In this document: positions 43,401 to 52,657 of the stretch, in pieces
How positions within the stretch are numbered: position 1 is the stretch's first letter
How the letters are laid out: each line of letters starts with the position of its first letter
DNA from: Paraflavitalea sp. CAU 1676
GTDB taxonomy: Bacteria; Bacteroidota; Bacteroidia; Chitinophagales; Chitinophagaceae
NCBI RefSeq assembly: GCF_029223285.1
Contig: NZ_JARHUJ010000004.1
Span: 186,001-250,000 of the forward strand
Length of the DNA: 64,000 nt
Direction of reading: 5' to 3'
The notes under the pieces: generated by a model
The model's database searches: none
The model's input: only the letters and a program-made list of their open reading frames with translations
What the model was told of the DNA's origin: nothing
Position numbers and translations under genes: made by a program

Positions 43401-44697
43401 TACCCCCGAGCAAGGTAGCGTTACGGTGGCCCTGCGCCTGGAAGAACAGGGGGAAGGAACATTCCGGCTGGCCATCCAGGTAAAAGATACGGGCATCGGT
43501 ATTCCCAAAGAAAAGCAGGATCTTATTTTCGAACGTTTCTTCCAGCACGATACACCTGGCAGTATCGTAAACCAGGGCAGCGGCATCGGTTTGTCGATCA
43601 CCCGTGAGTTTGTCAAGTTGCACCAGGGTACCATTTCGGTAGAAAGTGAGCCCGAACAGGGTAGCTGCTTTACCGTCATACTGCCGCTGCAGGCTGTGCC
43701 GGCAGCAGCCCTTTCGATGCCGTTAGCCGCAACAGAACAAACCGGGCTGAACGGCGTGGCGCCAGCCGGGCAATCCATAACCGCACTCCCGGTAGCGATG
43801 AATGACCCGGAAGGCCGGGCCGCGGCCATCACCGGCGAAACGGGCAACGGCGTCCATCACGCTGAAAGGGAAACCACTACAGGCAACGGCGTCCACCACG
43901 CCGAGGCGGAGGCCGCCGCCGGAGAGCACGAGGCAAAGAAGAAGATGCTGCTGCTGGTGGAAGACAACGAAGACTTCCGCTTCTACCTCAAGGATAATTT
44001 ACGCCAGCATTTCACGATCCTCGAAGCGGCCAATGGCAAAGAAGGCTGGCAGAAAGCCCTCGGTCATCACCCCGACCTGGTGGTGAGCGATATCAGTATG
44101 CCCGAAATGAATGGTATCGACCTGTGTAAAAAGATCAAGAAAGACCAGCGCACTTCCCATATCCCCGTCATCCTGCTTACGGCCCTGGCCGGCGAGCAGC
44201 AGCAGTTGAAGGGGCTCGAAACCGGGGCCAACGACTACCTCACGAAACCATTCAATTTCGAGATCCTCCTGTCGCGCATCCGGAACCAGTTATCGCAGCA
44301 GGCCATCGCCCGCAAAACGTTTGAGAAGCGCATCGAAGTGAGCCAGGCCGCACTGCAAACCGCCTCGCCCGACGAGCAGTTCCTGCATCAGGTGATGGAG
44401 CTGATCGAAAAAAATATGGGCAATCCCGAGTTCTCGGTCGAAGAACTGAGCAAGGGTGTATACATGAGCCGGGTGGCGTTGTACAAAAAGATACTGGCGC
44501 TAACCGGCAAAACGCCCATCGAGTTCATCCGGTCGGTGAGGCTGAAACGGGCTGCCCAGTTGCTCGAAAAGTCGCAGATGACGGTGGCCGAAATTGCCTA
44601 CGAAGTTGGCTTCAATAACCCCAAATACTTCTCCAAATACTTCAAACTCGAGTACCATGTACTGCCCAGTCAATGGGGTGCGCAGGGTGCAGGATAA
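40438..44697 (+). CDS. hybrid two-component system sensor/regulator
   Basis: A 1419-residue one-protein system from ATG 40438 (MRKLVILVLLCTTGWCLRAQ), which gives a signal peptide. The periplasmic part (to about 800) has repeated two-component beta-propeller blades (pattern G-x-I-W-V/I-G-T...G-L) and a Y_Y_Y domain. One membrane helix is at about 806-828. The kinase has an H-box with His868 in NVSHEFRTPLSL and an ATPase domain (FNLVSNAFKFTPEQ, VKDTGIGIP, QGSGIGLSI). The receiver has phosphoacceptor Asp1218 in VSDISMPEMNG. An AraC-type helix-turn-helix ends the protein. Such sensors bind oligosaccharides and activate the adjacent utilization locus. The linker at about 1097-1168 is unusually long and repeats GNGVHHAE. 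Confidence 0.96.
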   Translation: MRKLVILVLLCTTGWCLRAQTQQYQFSRIDISQGLSHSQINTIMRDSKGFMWIGTMSGLNRYDGYNFTIYRHNLHDSTTIGDDFIVRIFEGPDNTIWVENRNGLNVFDQATEQFNRNASACLARYALPPASVTSILRDSRGKFWFVMGQAGLYTYDPASRKTVRVFQTDAIALNPVSIGEDNKGDIWVVFNNGHIEKLDGRTGSATFKTDLLGSATRFERLPYSLYIDAENELWCFVSNDPRGVFQYNPATNTLHHITGDSGPFRLNNNLVTGLLQDNKGNIWVFTDHGGVNILNKKKGTSQYLMHNDDDPRSLSQNSLTTGYKDKAGNIWVGTYKKGINYYRERTASFPLFDHQPADPNSLPYNDVNKFIEDAAGNLWIGTNGGGLIYYDRTKKTFRQFLHNPSDPNSLSNNVIVSLFIDHNQKLWIGSYFGGLDCYDGKRFTHYKHSNDPASIADDRVWEIFEDSRKELWVGTLIGGLDRFDRQKNVFHHHLPTGGNSVSSGYIAALMEDNTGKLWIGTANGVDVLIRRPNLPDSFAHYYNTPGNAASLSNNNVITMLQDKKGQIWIGTRDGLNLFDPRKNAFQIFRREDGLPDNAVLTLLEDDAGELWMSSPNGIAHIQLQYDAQKDRYLLLSHNYNELDGLQGTAFNENAAYKTRNGELIFGGANGFNLFHPEAIRPGKLQAPLAFTDLRIFNKTVAVGEKINGRIVLPQSITQTKDITLRYNENVLSIEFAALNFSNAERSKYAYKLDGFNEDWSYTDGRMRMATYTNLDPGDYTFRVKAATSNDVWNDQELTLHIKVLPPFWKTPWAYALYVLVLGAILWFSRHMVLQRARIRFQLEQQRKEAQRMHELDMMKIRFFTNVSHEFRTPLSLILAPVEKMLQQAEDEGQKKQYSLIHRNARRLLNLVNQLLDFRKMEVQELRLNTSTGDIIRFTKDITYSFTDIAEKKNIRFNFHSAVDRFFTSFDHDKLERILFNLVSNAFKFTPEQGSVTVALRLEEQGEGTFRLAIQVKDTGIGIPKEKQDLIFERFFQHDTPGSIVNQGSGIGLSITREFVKLHQGTISVESEPEQGSCFTVILPLQAVPAAALSMPLAATEQTGLNGVAPAGQSITALPVAMNDPEGRAAAITGETGNGVHHAERETTTGNGVHHAEAEAAAGEHEAKKKMLLLVEDNEDFRFYLKDNLRQHFTILEAANGKEGWQKALGHHPDLVVSDISMPEMNGIDLCKKIKKDQRTSHIPVILLTALAGEQQQLKGLETGANDYLTKPFNFEILLSRIRNQLSQQAIARKTFEKRIEVSQAALQTASPDEQFLHQVMELIEKNMGNPEFSVEELSKGVYMSRVALYKKILALTGKTPIEFIRSVRLKRAAQLLEKSQMTVAEIAYEVGFNNPKYFSKYFKLEYHVLPSQWGAQGAG

Positions 44698-44877
44698 TGT
44701 AGCCCGTGCAGAATTTTATATTGACAATCAATCGTTTGAGGTTGGTGGTTAACATTTCGATACCCATTCATAAACATCTGCATACCCTGCTTTTTCTTCC
44801 ACAGTTCTACATTTATGATGAAGGAACCGGCGGGCCAACATGCTCCTGGCCGGTGACTGGAATGTGAACCAAAACGA

Positions 44878-47754
44878 ATGATTGCTATGTGGAAGATCAA
44901 GACTTCTCTGTGCCTTATTGTGGTCGCTCTATTGTCCGTAACCACCCTCTCCGCTCACCATATCCCTCCCGGTGAATACTCGAAAATCGACGACGGAATT
45001 ATCGTTCATGTGAAACGCAAGGTTACCAACGGCGTGTGCCTGGTGCGTTTGCAGGCTGTTACCGATCGCATTATCCGGGTTACAGCCAGCGCGGCCGATT
45101 CATTTTCCAATATCCCCAGCCTCATCGTGCTGTCTACTAAAAGACCGGCGGTGAAATGGGAAGTGAGGGAGGATAAAGAGCAGCTTATACTTGTTACGTC
45201 CGCCATCCGGGCGATGGTTTCGCGCATTACCGGCGAGATCAGGTTTACCGATCCCACCGGCAAGCTGTTGTTGGCCGAACCTACAGAAGGCGGTAAAAGC
45301 TTTGTGCCGGCAGTGGAAGAGGGGCTGCCGACCTGGAAATTGCGTCAGGCGTTTATCACTACACCCGATGAAGCGTTGTACGGCCTGGGGCAACACCAGC
45401 AGGGCCTCATGAACCAAAAGGGCTACCAGGTAGACCTGGCACAGAACAATACAGAGATCGCCATCCCCTTCCTCGTATCAACCCATCATTATGGTATCCT
45501 GTGGGATAATTATTCTATTACCAAAGCAGGCGACACGCGCGATTATGAACCGCTGTCGACCTTGAAATTATATTCGGCCGAAGGCAGCGAAGGCTGGCTT
45601 ACGGCTACGTACGCACAAAAAGGAAAGCCGGAAAACATATTCGTCAAAAGGCCCGAGTCGGTATTGTCTTACGACTGGCTGCTATCGCAAAAGGATTTTC
45701 CAGCAGGAATTAAACTGGGTAATACGGTAGTCACCTGGGAAGGGGCCATGGCTTCTTCGTTTACCGGCGTGCACCAGTTTCTGCTGCGCTATGGCGGTTA
45801 CTGTAAATTATGGATCGATGGTAAACTGCTGGCCGACCGCTGGCGCCAACCCTGGATGCCGGGTACGGCCTTGATACCCGTTGCTATGGAGCAGGGAAGG
45901 AAATACAAGATCCGGATCGAATGGCTGCCCGACGGCGATGTATCTTATGTATCCTGCAATTGGTTAAGCCCGCTGCAGGGTGATCTTCAACAACAATATG
46001 CTTTGAGTGCCGAGTCGGGCAGCCAGTTGGATTATTATTTCATCAGCGGCAACAACCTCGATGAGGTGATCGGCGGTTACCGCGAGCTCACCGGCGCCAG
46101 CACCCTGATGCCCAAATGGGCCATGGGTTTGTGGCAAAGCCGCGAGCGGTACAAAACGCAGGACGAAATACTGAATACCGTTAAGGAATTCAGGCAACGG
46201 AAGATACCGCTCGATAATATCGTGCTCGACTGGTCGTACTGGAAGCCGGACGATTGGGGCAGCCAGGAATTCGACAGCAGCCGTTTTGCCGATGCGGCGG
46301 GGATGATCAAGACCCTGCACGATCAATACAAAACACGGTTCATGATCTCCGTGTGGCCCAAGTTCTATGAAGGCCTGCCCATCTATGAAACCTTCAACAG
46401 GAACGGCTGGCTGTACAAACGCAATATTGCCGAGCAGCGCCGCGACTGGATCGGTAAAGGATATACCTCTACTTTCTACGATGCCTTCAACGACAAAGCC
46501 CGCGTGGCCTTCTGGAACCTGCTCAACGAAAAGCTCTATAATAAAGGCGTAGATGCCTGGTGGCTCGATGCTACCGAACCCGATATTCATTCCAATATGT
46601 CGGTAGGCGAAAGGAAAGCAACGATGAACCCCACTGCACTGGGATCTTCTAACCGTTATTTCAATGCCTTCCCGCTCATGAATACCAAAGGCGTTTATGA
46701 AGGGCAGCGTTCGGTAAATCCCAATCAACGTGTATTCATCCTCACCCGCTCGGCCTTTGCCGGTCAGCAGCGTTATGCGGCCGCTTCCTGGAGCGGCGAT
46801 ATTGGCGCACGCTGGGACGATTTTAAAGACCAGATCGCAGCGGGTTTGAATTTCTCCTTATCGGGATTGCCTTATTGGACAGTCGATATCGGCGGCTTCG
46901 CCGTAGAGAAACGATACGAACAGGCGAAAGGGGAGGACCTCGAAGAATGGCGCGAGTTGATGACACGCTGGTACCAGTTTGGTGCATTCTGTCCCCTGTT
47001 CCGCGTGCATGGTCAGTTTCCGTACCGCGAGATCTTCAACGTAGCGCCCGAAACACATCCTGCTTACCAAAGCATGTTGTACTACGATAAACTGCGCTAC
47101 CGGCTCATGCCATATATCTATTCCCTGGCCGGCAAAACTTACCACGATCACTATACCATGATGCGCGGTCTTGCCATGGACTTCCCGGCCGATGCCGCTG
47201 TGCGCAATATCGGCGATCAGTTCATGTTTGGTCCGTCCATACTCGTTAACCCCATTATTCATTATAAAGCTACCAACAGGCAGCTGTACCTGCCGGCAGG
47301 TACTGGATGGTTCGACTTCTACACTGGTGCGCGCCTCGAGGGCGGCCGTACGCTCACGGCCGATGCGCCGGTGGAGAGAGTTCCCTTGTATATAAAAGAA
47401 GGAAGCATTGTACCCGTTGGCCCGGCCCTGCAATACACGTCCGAAAAACCGGCCGATCCCATCACCCTGTTTGTATACACCGGCAAGGATGGGCAGTTTA
47501 CCCTCTATGAAGATGAAGACACCAATTACAATTACGAGAAAGGAGCATTTGCCCGCATCGCTATGCAGTATTCAGAAGCTACCAAAACCCTCACGATCGG
47601 TGAGCGTGCAGGCAACTTCCCCGGCATGCTGGTAAAAAGAACTTTCCGCATTGTATGGATCACCGGCAACAAACCGGTTCCATTTGATGCCGATGCCAAA
47701 CCCGACCAGGTGATCAAATACACCGGAAAGGCAGTGAAGGCTACCATGAAGTAA
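44878..47754 (+). CDS. GH31 glycosidase with PA14 insert, probable alpha-xylosidase
   Basis: A 958-residue protein with an N-terminal signal segment (MWKIKTSLCLIVVALLSV; ATG 44878 or 44887). The N-terminal beta domain is interrupted by a PA14-like insert at about 286-361 (WEGAMASSFTGVHQFLLRYG to SYVSCNWLSP). The GH31 barrel follows: PLDNIVLDWSYWKPDDWG, nucleophile Asp564 in DAWWLDATEPD, acid/base Asp641 in WSGDIGARWDDF. The PA14 insert and this signature match alpha-xylosidases of Bacteroidota xyloglucan loci. Such enzymes remove xylose from the non-reducing end of xyloglucan oligosaccharides. Alpha-glucosidase activity cannot be excluded. Confidence 0.9.
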   Translation: MIAMWKIKTSLCLIVVALLSVTTLSAHHIPPGEYSKIDDGIIVHVKRKVTNGVCLVRLQAVTDRIIRVTASAADSFSNIPSLIVLSTKRPAVKWEVREDKEQLILVTSAIRAMVSRITGEIRFTDPTGKLLLAEPTEGGKSFVPAVEEGLPTWKLRQAFITTPDEALYGLGQHQQGLMNQKGYQVDLAQNNTEIAIPFLVSTHHYGILWDNYSITKAGDTRDYEPLSTLKLYSAEGSEGWLTATYAQKGKPENIFVKRPESVLSYDWLLSQKDFPAGIKLGNTVVTWEGAMASSFTGVHQFLLRYGGYCKLWIDGKLLADRWRQPWMPGTALIPVAMEQGRKYKIRIEWLPDGDVSYVSCNWLSPLQGDLQQQYALSAESGSQLDYYFISGNNLDEVIGGYRELTGASTLMPKWAMGLWQSRERYKTQDEILNTVKEFRQRKIPLDNIVLDWSYWKPDDWGSQEFDSSRFADAAGMIKTLHDQYKTRFMISVWPKFYEGLPIYETFNRNGWLYKRNIAEQRRDWIGKGYTSTFYDAFNDKARVAFWNLLNEKLYNKGVDAWWLDATEPDIHSNMSVGERKATMNPTALGSSNRYFNAFPLMNTKGVYEGQRSVNPNQRVFILTRSAFAGQQRYAAASWSGDIGARWDDFKDQIAAGLNFSLSGLPYWTVDIGGFAVEKRYEQAKGEDLEEWRELMTRWYQFGAFCPLFRVHGQFPYREIFNVAPETHPAYQSMLYYDKLRYRLMPYIYSLAGKTYHDHYTMMRGLAMDFPADAAVRNIGDQFMFGPSILVNPIIHYKATNRQLYLPAGTGWFDFYTGARLEGGRTLTADAPVERVPLYIKEGSIVPVGPALQYTSEKPADPITLFVYTGKDGQFTLYEDEDTNYNYEKGAFARIAMQYSEATKTLTIGERAGNFPGMLVKRTFRIVWITGNKPVPFDADAKPDQVIKYTGKAVKATMK

Positions 47755-47759
47755 GTGAT

Positions 47760-47779
47760 TCGCCCCTGGCTGCGGGCGA
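47760..47779. other. short hairpin between GH31 and SusC genes
   Basis: TCGCCC pairs with GGGCGA around an 8-nt loop, six bases after the GH31 stop. There is no T-run; it may stabilise or process the mRNA ends. Confidence 0.35.
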
Positions 47780-47819
47780 TTGATATACATTGATTCTTGC
47801 AAAACGTAAACGATCACAT

Positions 47820-50800
47820 ATGAAAAAGACCAAAACAGTCAACAAACCAGTAGTCTTTTTATGGATGCTGGTGCTGTGCATACTGGCGCTCTCTCCAGGC
47901 TATGCGCAGGAAGGAACTGCTAAAAAGAGAATTACCGGTAAAGTAACCGGCAAACTGGGTGAGGAGGCGATAGCTGCTGCCTCCGTCACCGTTAAAGGAA
48001 CCACGAACTCAGTACCTACCAACACGCTGGGCGAATTTGTCATCGAGGCCAAGGCCGGCGATGTACTCATCGTAACATCGGTAGGGTATGAAACCAAAGA
48101 AACCAAAATCGGCAATGGCAATTACCTCGACATCCGCCTGGATAAAAATTACAACGACCTGCAGGATGTGGTCGTGGTAGGGTATGGCCGCATGAAGAAA
48201 ACCGACCTCAGTAGCTCGCAGGTTACGGTGTCCTCAACCGATATGAAGCGTACGGTCAACACCACCCTGGAGCAGGGTTTGCAGGGCCGTGCTGCCAACG
48301 TATATGTAACCTCCAACAGCGGACAGCCAGGCGCTGCACCATCGGTGTTGATCCGTGGGATCAGTTCGATCAATGGTACCAGCCAGCCCCTGTATGTGAT
48401 CGATGGGGTACAGTTCAGGCCCGAGAATCCATCCGGTGGTACTTCTACCGGCACCAACCTGCTGTCGGGTATCAATGATGACGATATTGAGTCTGTCAAT
48501 ATCCTGCAAGGCCCTTCGGCCACTGCCATCTATGGTTCTATCGCTTCCAACGGTGTAATCCTCATTACTACCAAACGTGGTAAGGCCGGTGATACCAAGA
48601 TCTCCGCAACCAGTTTGATCACCATACAGGATGTACCCGAGAAAGTGCCGGTGATGAACCTGCAGGAGTACGCCACTTATCGTAATGAATTCGCCAAGGC
48701 GGGTGGAGCGCAATTCGAACCTACCTTCGCCGATCCTTCGGTGCTGGGTGAAGGAACCGACTGGCAGAAAGCCTTGTTCCGCCGCACGCTGTTACAGAAA
48801 TATGCACTGGGACTTAGTGGTGGTAATGAACGCACCACCTTTTATACCGGCGTTGAATACTTCAAGCAGGAAGGGGTGGCCAAGGGATCGGGTTTTGAGC
48901 GTTTCTCGGCACGCCTTAACCTCGATAACCAAACCCGTCGCTGGTTGAAGATCGGTTTGAACCTCAACATCAACCAAACCAAGGAACAGATCAATACCAC
49001 CAATGGCGACCTGTTAAACATCGCCATCGGCCAAAACCCTTCGGTGCCGGTTACGAATCCCGATGGCAGCTGGGGTGGACCTGTCAATACTCAATACCAA
49101 TATACCAACCCCGTTGCCCTTGCCGAGATCAATGACAACAGGAACAAAGCGCTCACAGCGATCGGTGGTATCTATGCCGATATCACCATTCTCCCGGGCC
49201 TGGTATTTCACAATGACTTCAACACTTCTTATCGTTATACCAACAATTATATATTCAGACCCTCGTATAAGTTCAATGGCTACGAGAACACCACCACCGA
49301 ATCGAGCCGGGAAAGCGGCAATAATTATTGGTGGGGTTTCAATACACGCCTTCAATACGACAAGAAATTCAAGAAACATGCGATCACGGTTATGGCAGCG
49401 CATGAGTCTACCGAAAATGGTTGGGAAGGTTTGAGTGGCTTGCGCCGCGGTTTTGTGACCAATGCCGTGCAGGAACTACCTGGTGGCGATGCCCAATCGG
49501 CCACCAACAGCAGCTCGAAAGGATCGGCAGCACGCGAATCCTGGTTTGGCCGCGCCAACTACGTATACAACGACCGTTATATTGTACAGGCTACCATCCG
49601 CAGGGATGGATCGGCCAACTTCGGTCCGGAGAACAGGTGGGGCACCTTCCCGTCTGTATCGGCTGCCTGGCGTATATCGCAGGAAAGTTTTATGTCGAAT
49701 GTCAAGGGATTGAACGACCTCAAGCTGCGCCTGGAATGGGGCAAAAGCGGTAACCAGTGGGCTGGTGGCTACTATGCTACCTTGTACACCGTGCCTACAG
49801 CCTGGGGTACGGGTTACCTGTCGGGCAACTTCTCCAACCCCGGTCTGAAATGGGAGAGTGCTACCACCACCAACGTTGGTTTCGATGCACGCTTCTTCGG
49901 CAACCGCCTCGAGGTCATCGGCGATTTTTATATCAAGAAGATCACTGACCTGCTCACCACCAACGATTATCCTTTCTACTCCGGCGGCGACATGAGCTAC
50001 TCTTCGGGTTATATCCGTTTCCCTACTACGAATGTGGGCGAAATGGAGAACAAGGGTTTCGGCATCACCATCAATTCGGTAAACATCGAAAAGCCCTTTA
50101 CCTGGAAAACAGGGTTGAACTTCTCCATGGATCGTAACAAGATCACCATGCTGTACAACAATACACCGATCAACAGCACGTATGGCACCAGCTCACTGAT
50201 CAGCTCTACAAGGGTAGGTCAGCCGGTAGCATTGCTGACGGGTTACATGGCAGATGGGTTGTTCCAGAACATCGATCAGATCAAGAAACACGCGGTTCAA
50301 ACGTCCAGTGGTGTGCTGCTCGTTGACCCGGCACAAGGCAGCTGGGTGGGCGACCTGATGTTCCGCGATATCAGCGGACCCGATGGTAAACCCGATGGCA
50401 AGATCGATCAGAACGATCGTACGGATATCGGTAACCCCTGGCCCAAGTTCAGCTTTGGCTTTACCAACACCTTCTCCTACAAAAATTTCGACCTCAGTGT
50501 GCTGATCCTCGGCGTGCAGGGCAATGATATTTTCAACTATACCCGTTACGAGAATGAGAATCCGCAGGGAACGGCCGTATACAGCAACTATTTTAAATCC
50601 GTGGCTAATTTTGCACGGCCCAGCAGTGTCAATGCCAGCGATCCCAACGTAACCCTTACCAATCCCGGCTACCAGATCGCACGCATCACCACCAATACCG
50701 CCAATGGTAATTTCCGCGCCACACAATGGTATGTTGAGGACGGCTCTTACATACGTATCAAGAATGTAACGCTGTCTTATGCCCTTCCCGGCAAATGGGC

Positions 50801-50990
50801 CTCCAAACTGGCAATGCGTTATCTCAAAGTATCGGCCGGTGTGCAGAACCTGGCCACTTTCACGAAGTACAAAGGATATGATCCGGAGATCGGTATGACG
50901 CCCAACAATGGTTCGCTGATGGTGGGCCTGGACGATGCCCGTTATCCCTCTACCCGCATGTACATGTTCAGCCTTACCGCTGATTTTTAA
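47820..50990 (+). CDS. SusC/RagA family TonB-dependent transporter
   Basis: A 1056-residue outer-membrane transporter from ATG 47820 (MKKTKTVNKPVVFLWMLVLC). A signal peptide is followed by a carboxypeptidase-regulatory-like domain (KRITGKVTGKLGEEAIAAAS, residues 35-110), the SusC-type TonB box and plug start (LQDVVVVGYGRMKKTDLS), SVNILQGPSATAIYGSIAS and the 22-strand barrel ending MYMFSLTADF. With SusD it imports oligosaccharides. The gap to susD is 21 bp. It is the first transporter gene after GH31. Confidence 0.97.
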   Translation: MKKTKTVNKPVVFLWMLVLCILALSPGYAQEGTAKKRITGKVTGKLGEEAIAAASVTVKGTTNSVPTNTLGEFVIEAKAGDVLIVTSVGYETKETKIGNGNYLDIRLDKNYNDLQDVVVVGYGRMKKTDLSSSQVTVSSTDMKRTVNTTLEQGLQGRAANVYVTSNSGQPGAAPSVLIRGISSINGTSQPLYVIDGVQFRPENPSGGTSTGTNLLSGINDDDIESVNILQGPSATAIYGSIASNGVILITTKRGKAGDTKISATSLITIQDVPEKVPVMNLQEYATYRNEFAKAGGAQFEPTFADPSVLGEGTDWQKALFRRTLLQKYALGLSGGNERTTFYTGVEYFKQEGVAKGSGFERFSARLNLDNQTRRWLKIGLNLNINQTKEQINTTNGDLLNIAIGQNPSVPVTNPDGSWGGPVNTQYQYTNPVALAEINDNRNKALTAIGGIYADITILPGLVFHNDFNTSYRYTNNYIFRPSYKFNGYENTTTESSRESGNNYWWGFNTRLQYDKKFKKHAITVMAAHESTENGWEGLSGLRRGFVTNAVQELPGGDAQSATNSSSKGSAARESWFGRANYVYNDRYIVQATIRRDGSANFGPENRWGTFPSVSAAWRISQESFMSNVKGLNDLKLRLEWGKSGNQWAGGYYATLYTVPTAWGTGYLSGNFSNPGLKWESATTTNVGFDARFFGNRLEVIGDFYIKKITDLLTTNDYPFYSGGDMSYSSGYIRFPTTNVGEMENKGFGITINSVNIEKPFTWKTGLNFSMDRNKITMLYNNTPINSTYGTSSLISSTRVGQPVALLTGYMADGLFQNIDQIKKHAVQTSSGVLLVDPAQGSWVGDLMFRDISGPDGKPDGKIDQNDRTDIGNPWPKFSFGFTNTFSYKNFDLSVLILGVQGNDIFNYTRYENENPQGTAVYSNYFKSVANFARPSSVNASDPNVTLTNPGYQIARITTNTANGNFRATQWYVEDGSYIRIKNVTLSYALPGKWASKLAMRYLKVSAGVQNLATFTKYKGYDPEIGMTPNNGSLMVGLDDARYPSTRMYMFSLTADF

Positions 50991-51011
50991 CTATCTCAAA
51001 ATTGCTGAATT

Positions 51012-52628
51012 ATGAATAAGCATACAACCATATTACTATTGCTGGCGCTGGTGGTGTCGCAGTCCTGCAAGAAGGAGTTCCTCAACAGGCCCCCCGAAGA
51101 TACCCTGATCGCCGATGTGTTCTATAAAACAGCCGAAGAAGTAAGGGCTGGTACTGCTCCGCTGTACAATATCGTGTGGTTCGATTACAATGACAAGGCC
51201 GCCCTGTCATTTGGTGATGCGCGTGGTGGCAATATGATCTCCAACGACCGCGATCAGTTCTACCGTTTTGCGGTGCCTGCTACCGATCCCAATACGTTGT
51301 TGCCGGCTTATAAATCTTTTTACAAGATCATTGCCCAAAGCAACCAAACCATCCGCAACATCACGATCAATGCTACTGCTGTGGCGGAAGATGTAAAGCG
51401 TGCCGGAATCGGCGAAGCCCGGTTCATGCGTGCCATGGGGTATTATTTCCTGGTGAGCAACTGGGGCGCCGTACCCGTCATTTACGACAACGTAAAGCAG
51501 ATGGGCGATCCCAATGTATTGCGCAATACGCCCGAAAGCATCTGGCAGCTCATCCTGAAAGACTTGCGGTATGCGGCCGAGAACCTGCCGGCAGCACCAT
51601 TTGCGGAAGGAAGGCTCACCAAATACTCTGCCGAAGGAATGCTGGCACGCATGTACCTCACCCGTGCCGGTGTGGGCAGTGGCGGTACCCGCCGCAAGAG
51701 CGACCTCGACAGCGCCAAATATTATGCGGCCGATGTGGTACGCAATGCGCCCAATGTACTCGAGGCCAATTATTATGACCTGTTCCGTGGCGAAAACCAC
51801 AACAGCGCGAAGAACAATAAAGAAAGCCTGTTCTCCATTCAGTGGATGCCCATCAAAGATCCCTGGGGTATCAACAACTCCTTCCAGGCTTATATGGCGC
51901 GTAACGGAGATATTACCGGCAGTTGGGACGGTTGGGGTGCTGCACACGGGGCATCTGCGAACCTGATCAAATACTATATGGACAATCCGGCCGACTCCAT
52001 CCGGCGCAAAGCGACCTTCATGTTCGATAGCGATTTCTATCCCGAGATCCGCAAAGACCTGGGTGGTTACCGCTTCACGTCCACCGATGTGGCCAATACG
52101 AAGAAATACATTATCGGTTCCGTAAAAGACAATGGCGGCAAAGGCAGCGAAATGTGTGCCTATATCAATACCTACATGCTGCGGCTCGCCGAAGTGTACC
52201 TGATCTATGCCGAATCGATCCTGGGTGATGCAGCCAGCACCACCGATGCCGAAGCATTGAAATATTATAATGCTGTTCGCAAAAGAGCAGGCATGCCGGA
52301 AAAGTCATCCATCACTTTCGACGATATTTTCCTTGAGAAAAGGATAGAGACCGTGTTTGAAGGCATTTACTGGTACGAACTGATGCGTTTGTATTACTTC
52401 AATCCCACCAAGGCGAAGGCCATCATCAACGACCAGGATAAAGGGGCGTATACCCTTACCTACAATGGTGGAACAAATCCGCGCACGTGGAAGGCGGTGT
52501 ATAATACGGTAAAGTATCCGGTAACAGATGCTACTATTTACTTGCCGATACCTGAAGCCGAAATGGTGAAAGCACCCAACCTGGCCAAGCCACCGGTACC
52601 ATTCGATTTAAGCTTAATGCCCGACTAA
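51012..52628 (+). CDS. SusD/RagB family nutrient-binding lipoprotein
   Basis: A 538-residue lipoprotein. The signal is MNKHTTILLLLALVVSQSC with lipid Cys19 followed by KKEFLNRPPEDTL, the usual SusD start. Helical TPR-like segments follow (IGEARFMRAMGYYFLVSNWG; MLRLAEVYLIYAESI), and the C-terminus has YLPIPEAEMVKAPNL. It caps the SusC barrel and binds oligosaccharide at the cell surface. It sits between susC and the TIG-domain protein in one operon. Confidence 0.96.
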   Translation: MNKHTTILLLLALVVSQSCKKEFLNRPPEDTLIADVFYKTAEEVRAGTAPLYNIVWFDYNDKAALSFGDARGGNMISNDRDQFYRFAVPATDPNTLLPAYKSFYKIIAQSNQTIRNITINATAVAEDVKRAGIGEARFMRAMGYYFLVSNWGAVPVIYDNVKQMGDPNVLRNTPESIWQLILKDLRYAAENLPAAPFAEGRLTKYSAEGMLARMYLTRAGVGSGGTRRKSDLDSAKYYAADVVRNAPNVLEANYYDLFRGENHNSAKNNKESLFSIQWMPIKDPWGINNSFQAYMARNGDITGSWDGWGAAHGASANLIKYYMDNPADSIRRKATFMFDSDFYPEIRKDLGGYRFTSTDVANTKKYIIGSVKDNGGKGSEMCAYINTYMLRLAEVYLIYAESILGDAASTTDAEALKYYNAVRKRAGMPEKSSITFDDIFLEKRIETVFEGIYWYELMRLYYFNPTKAKAIINDQDKGAYTLTYNGGTNPRTWKAVYNTVKYPVTDATIYLPIPEAEMVKAPNLAKPPVPFDLSLMPD

Positions 52629-52657
52629 CCGATTCTTAACACCTAATATTCGCAACC

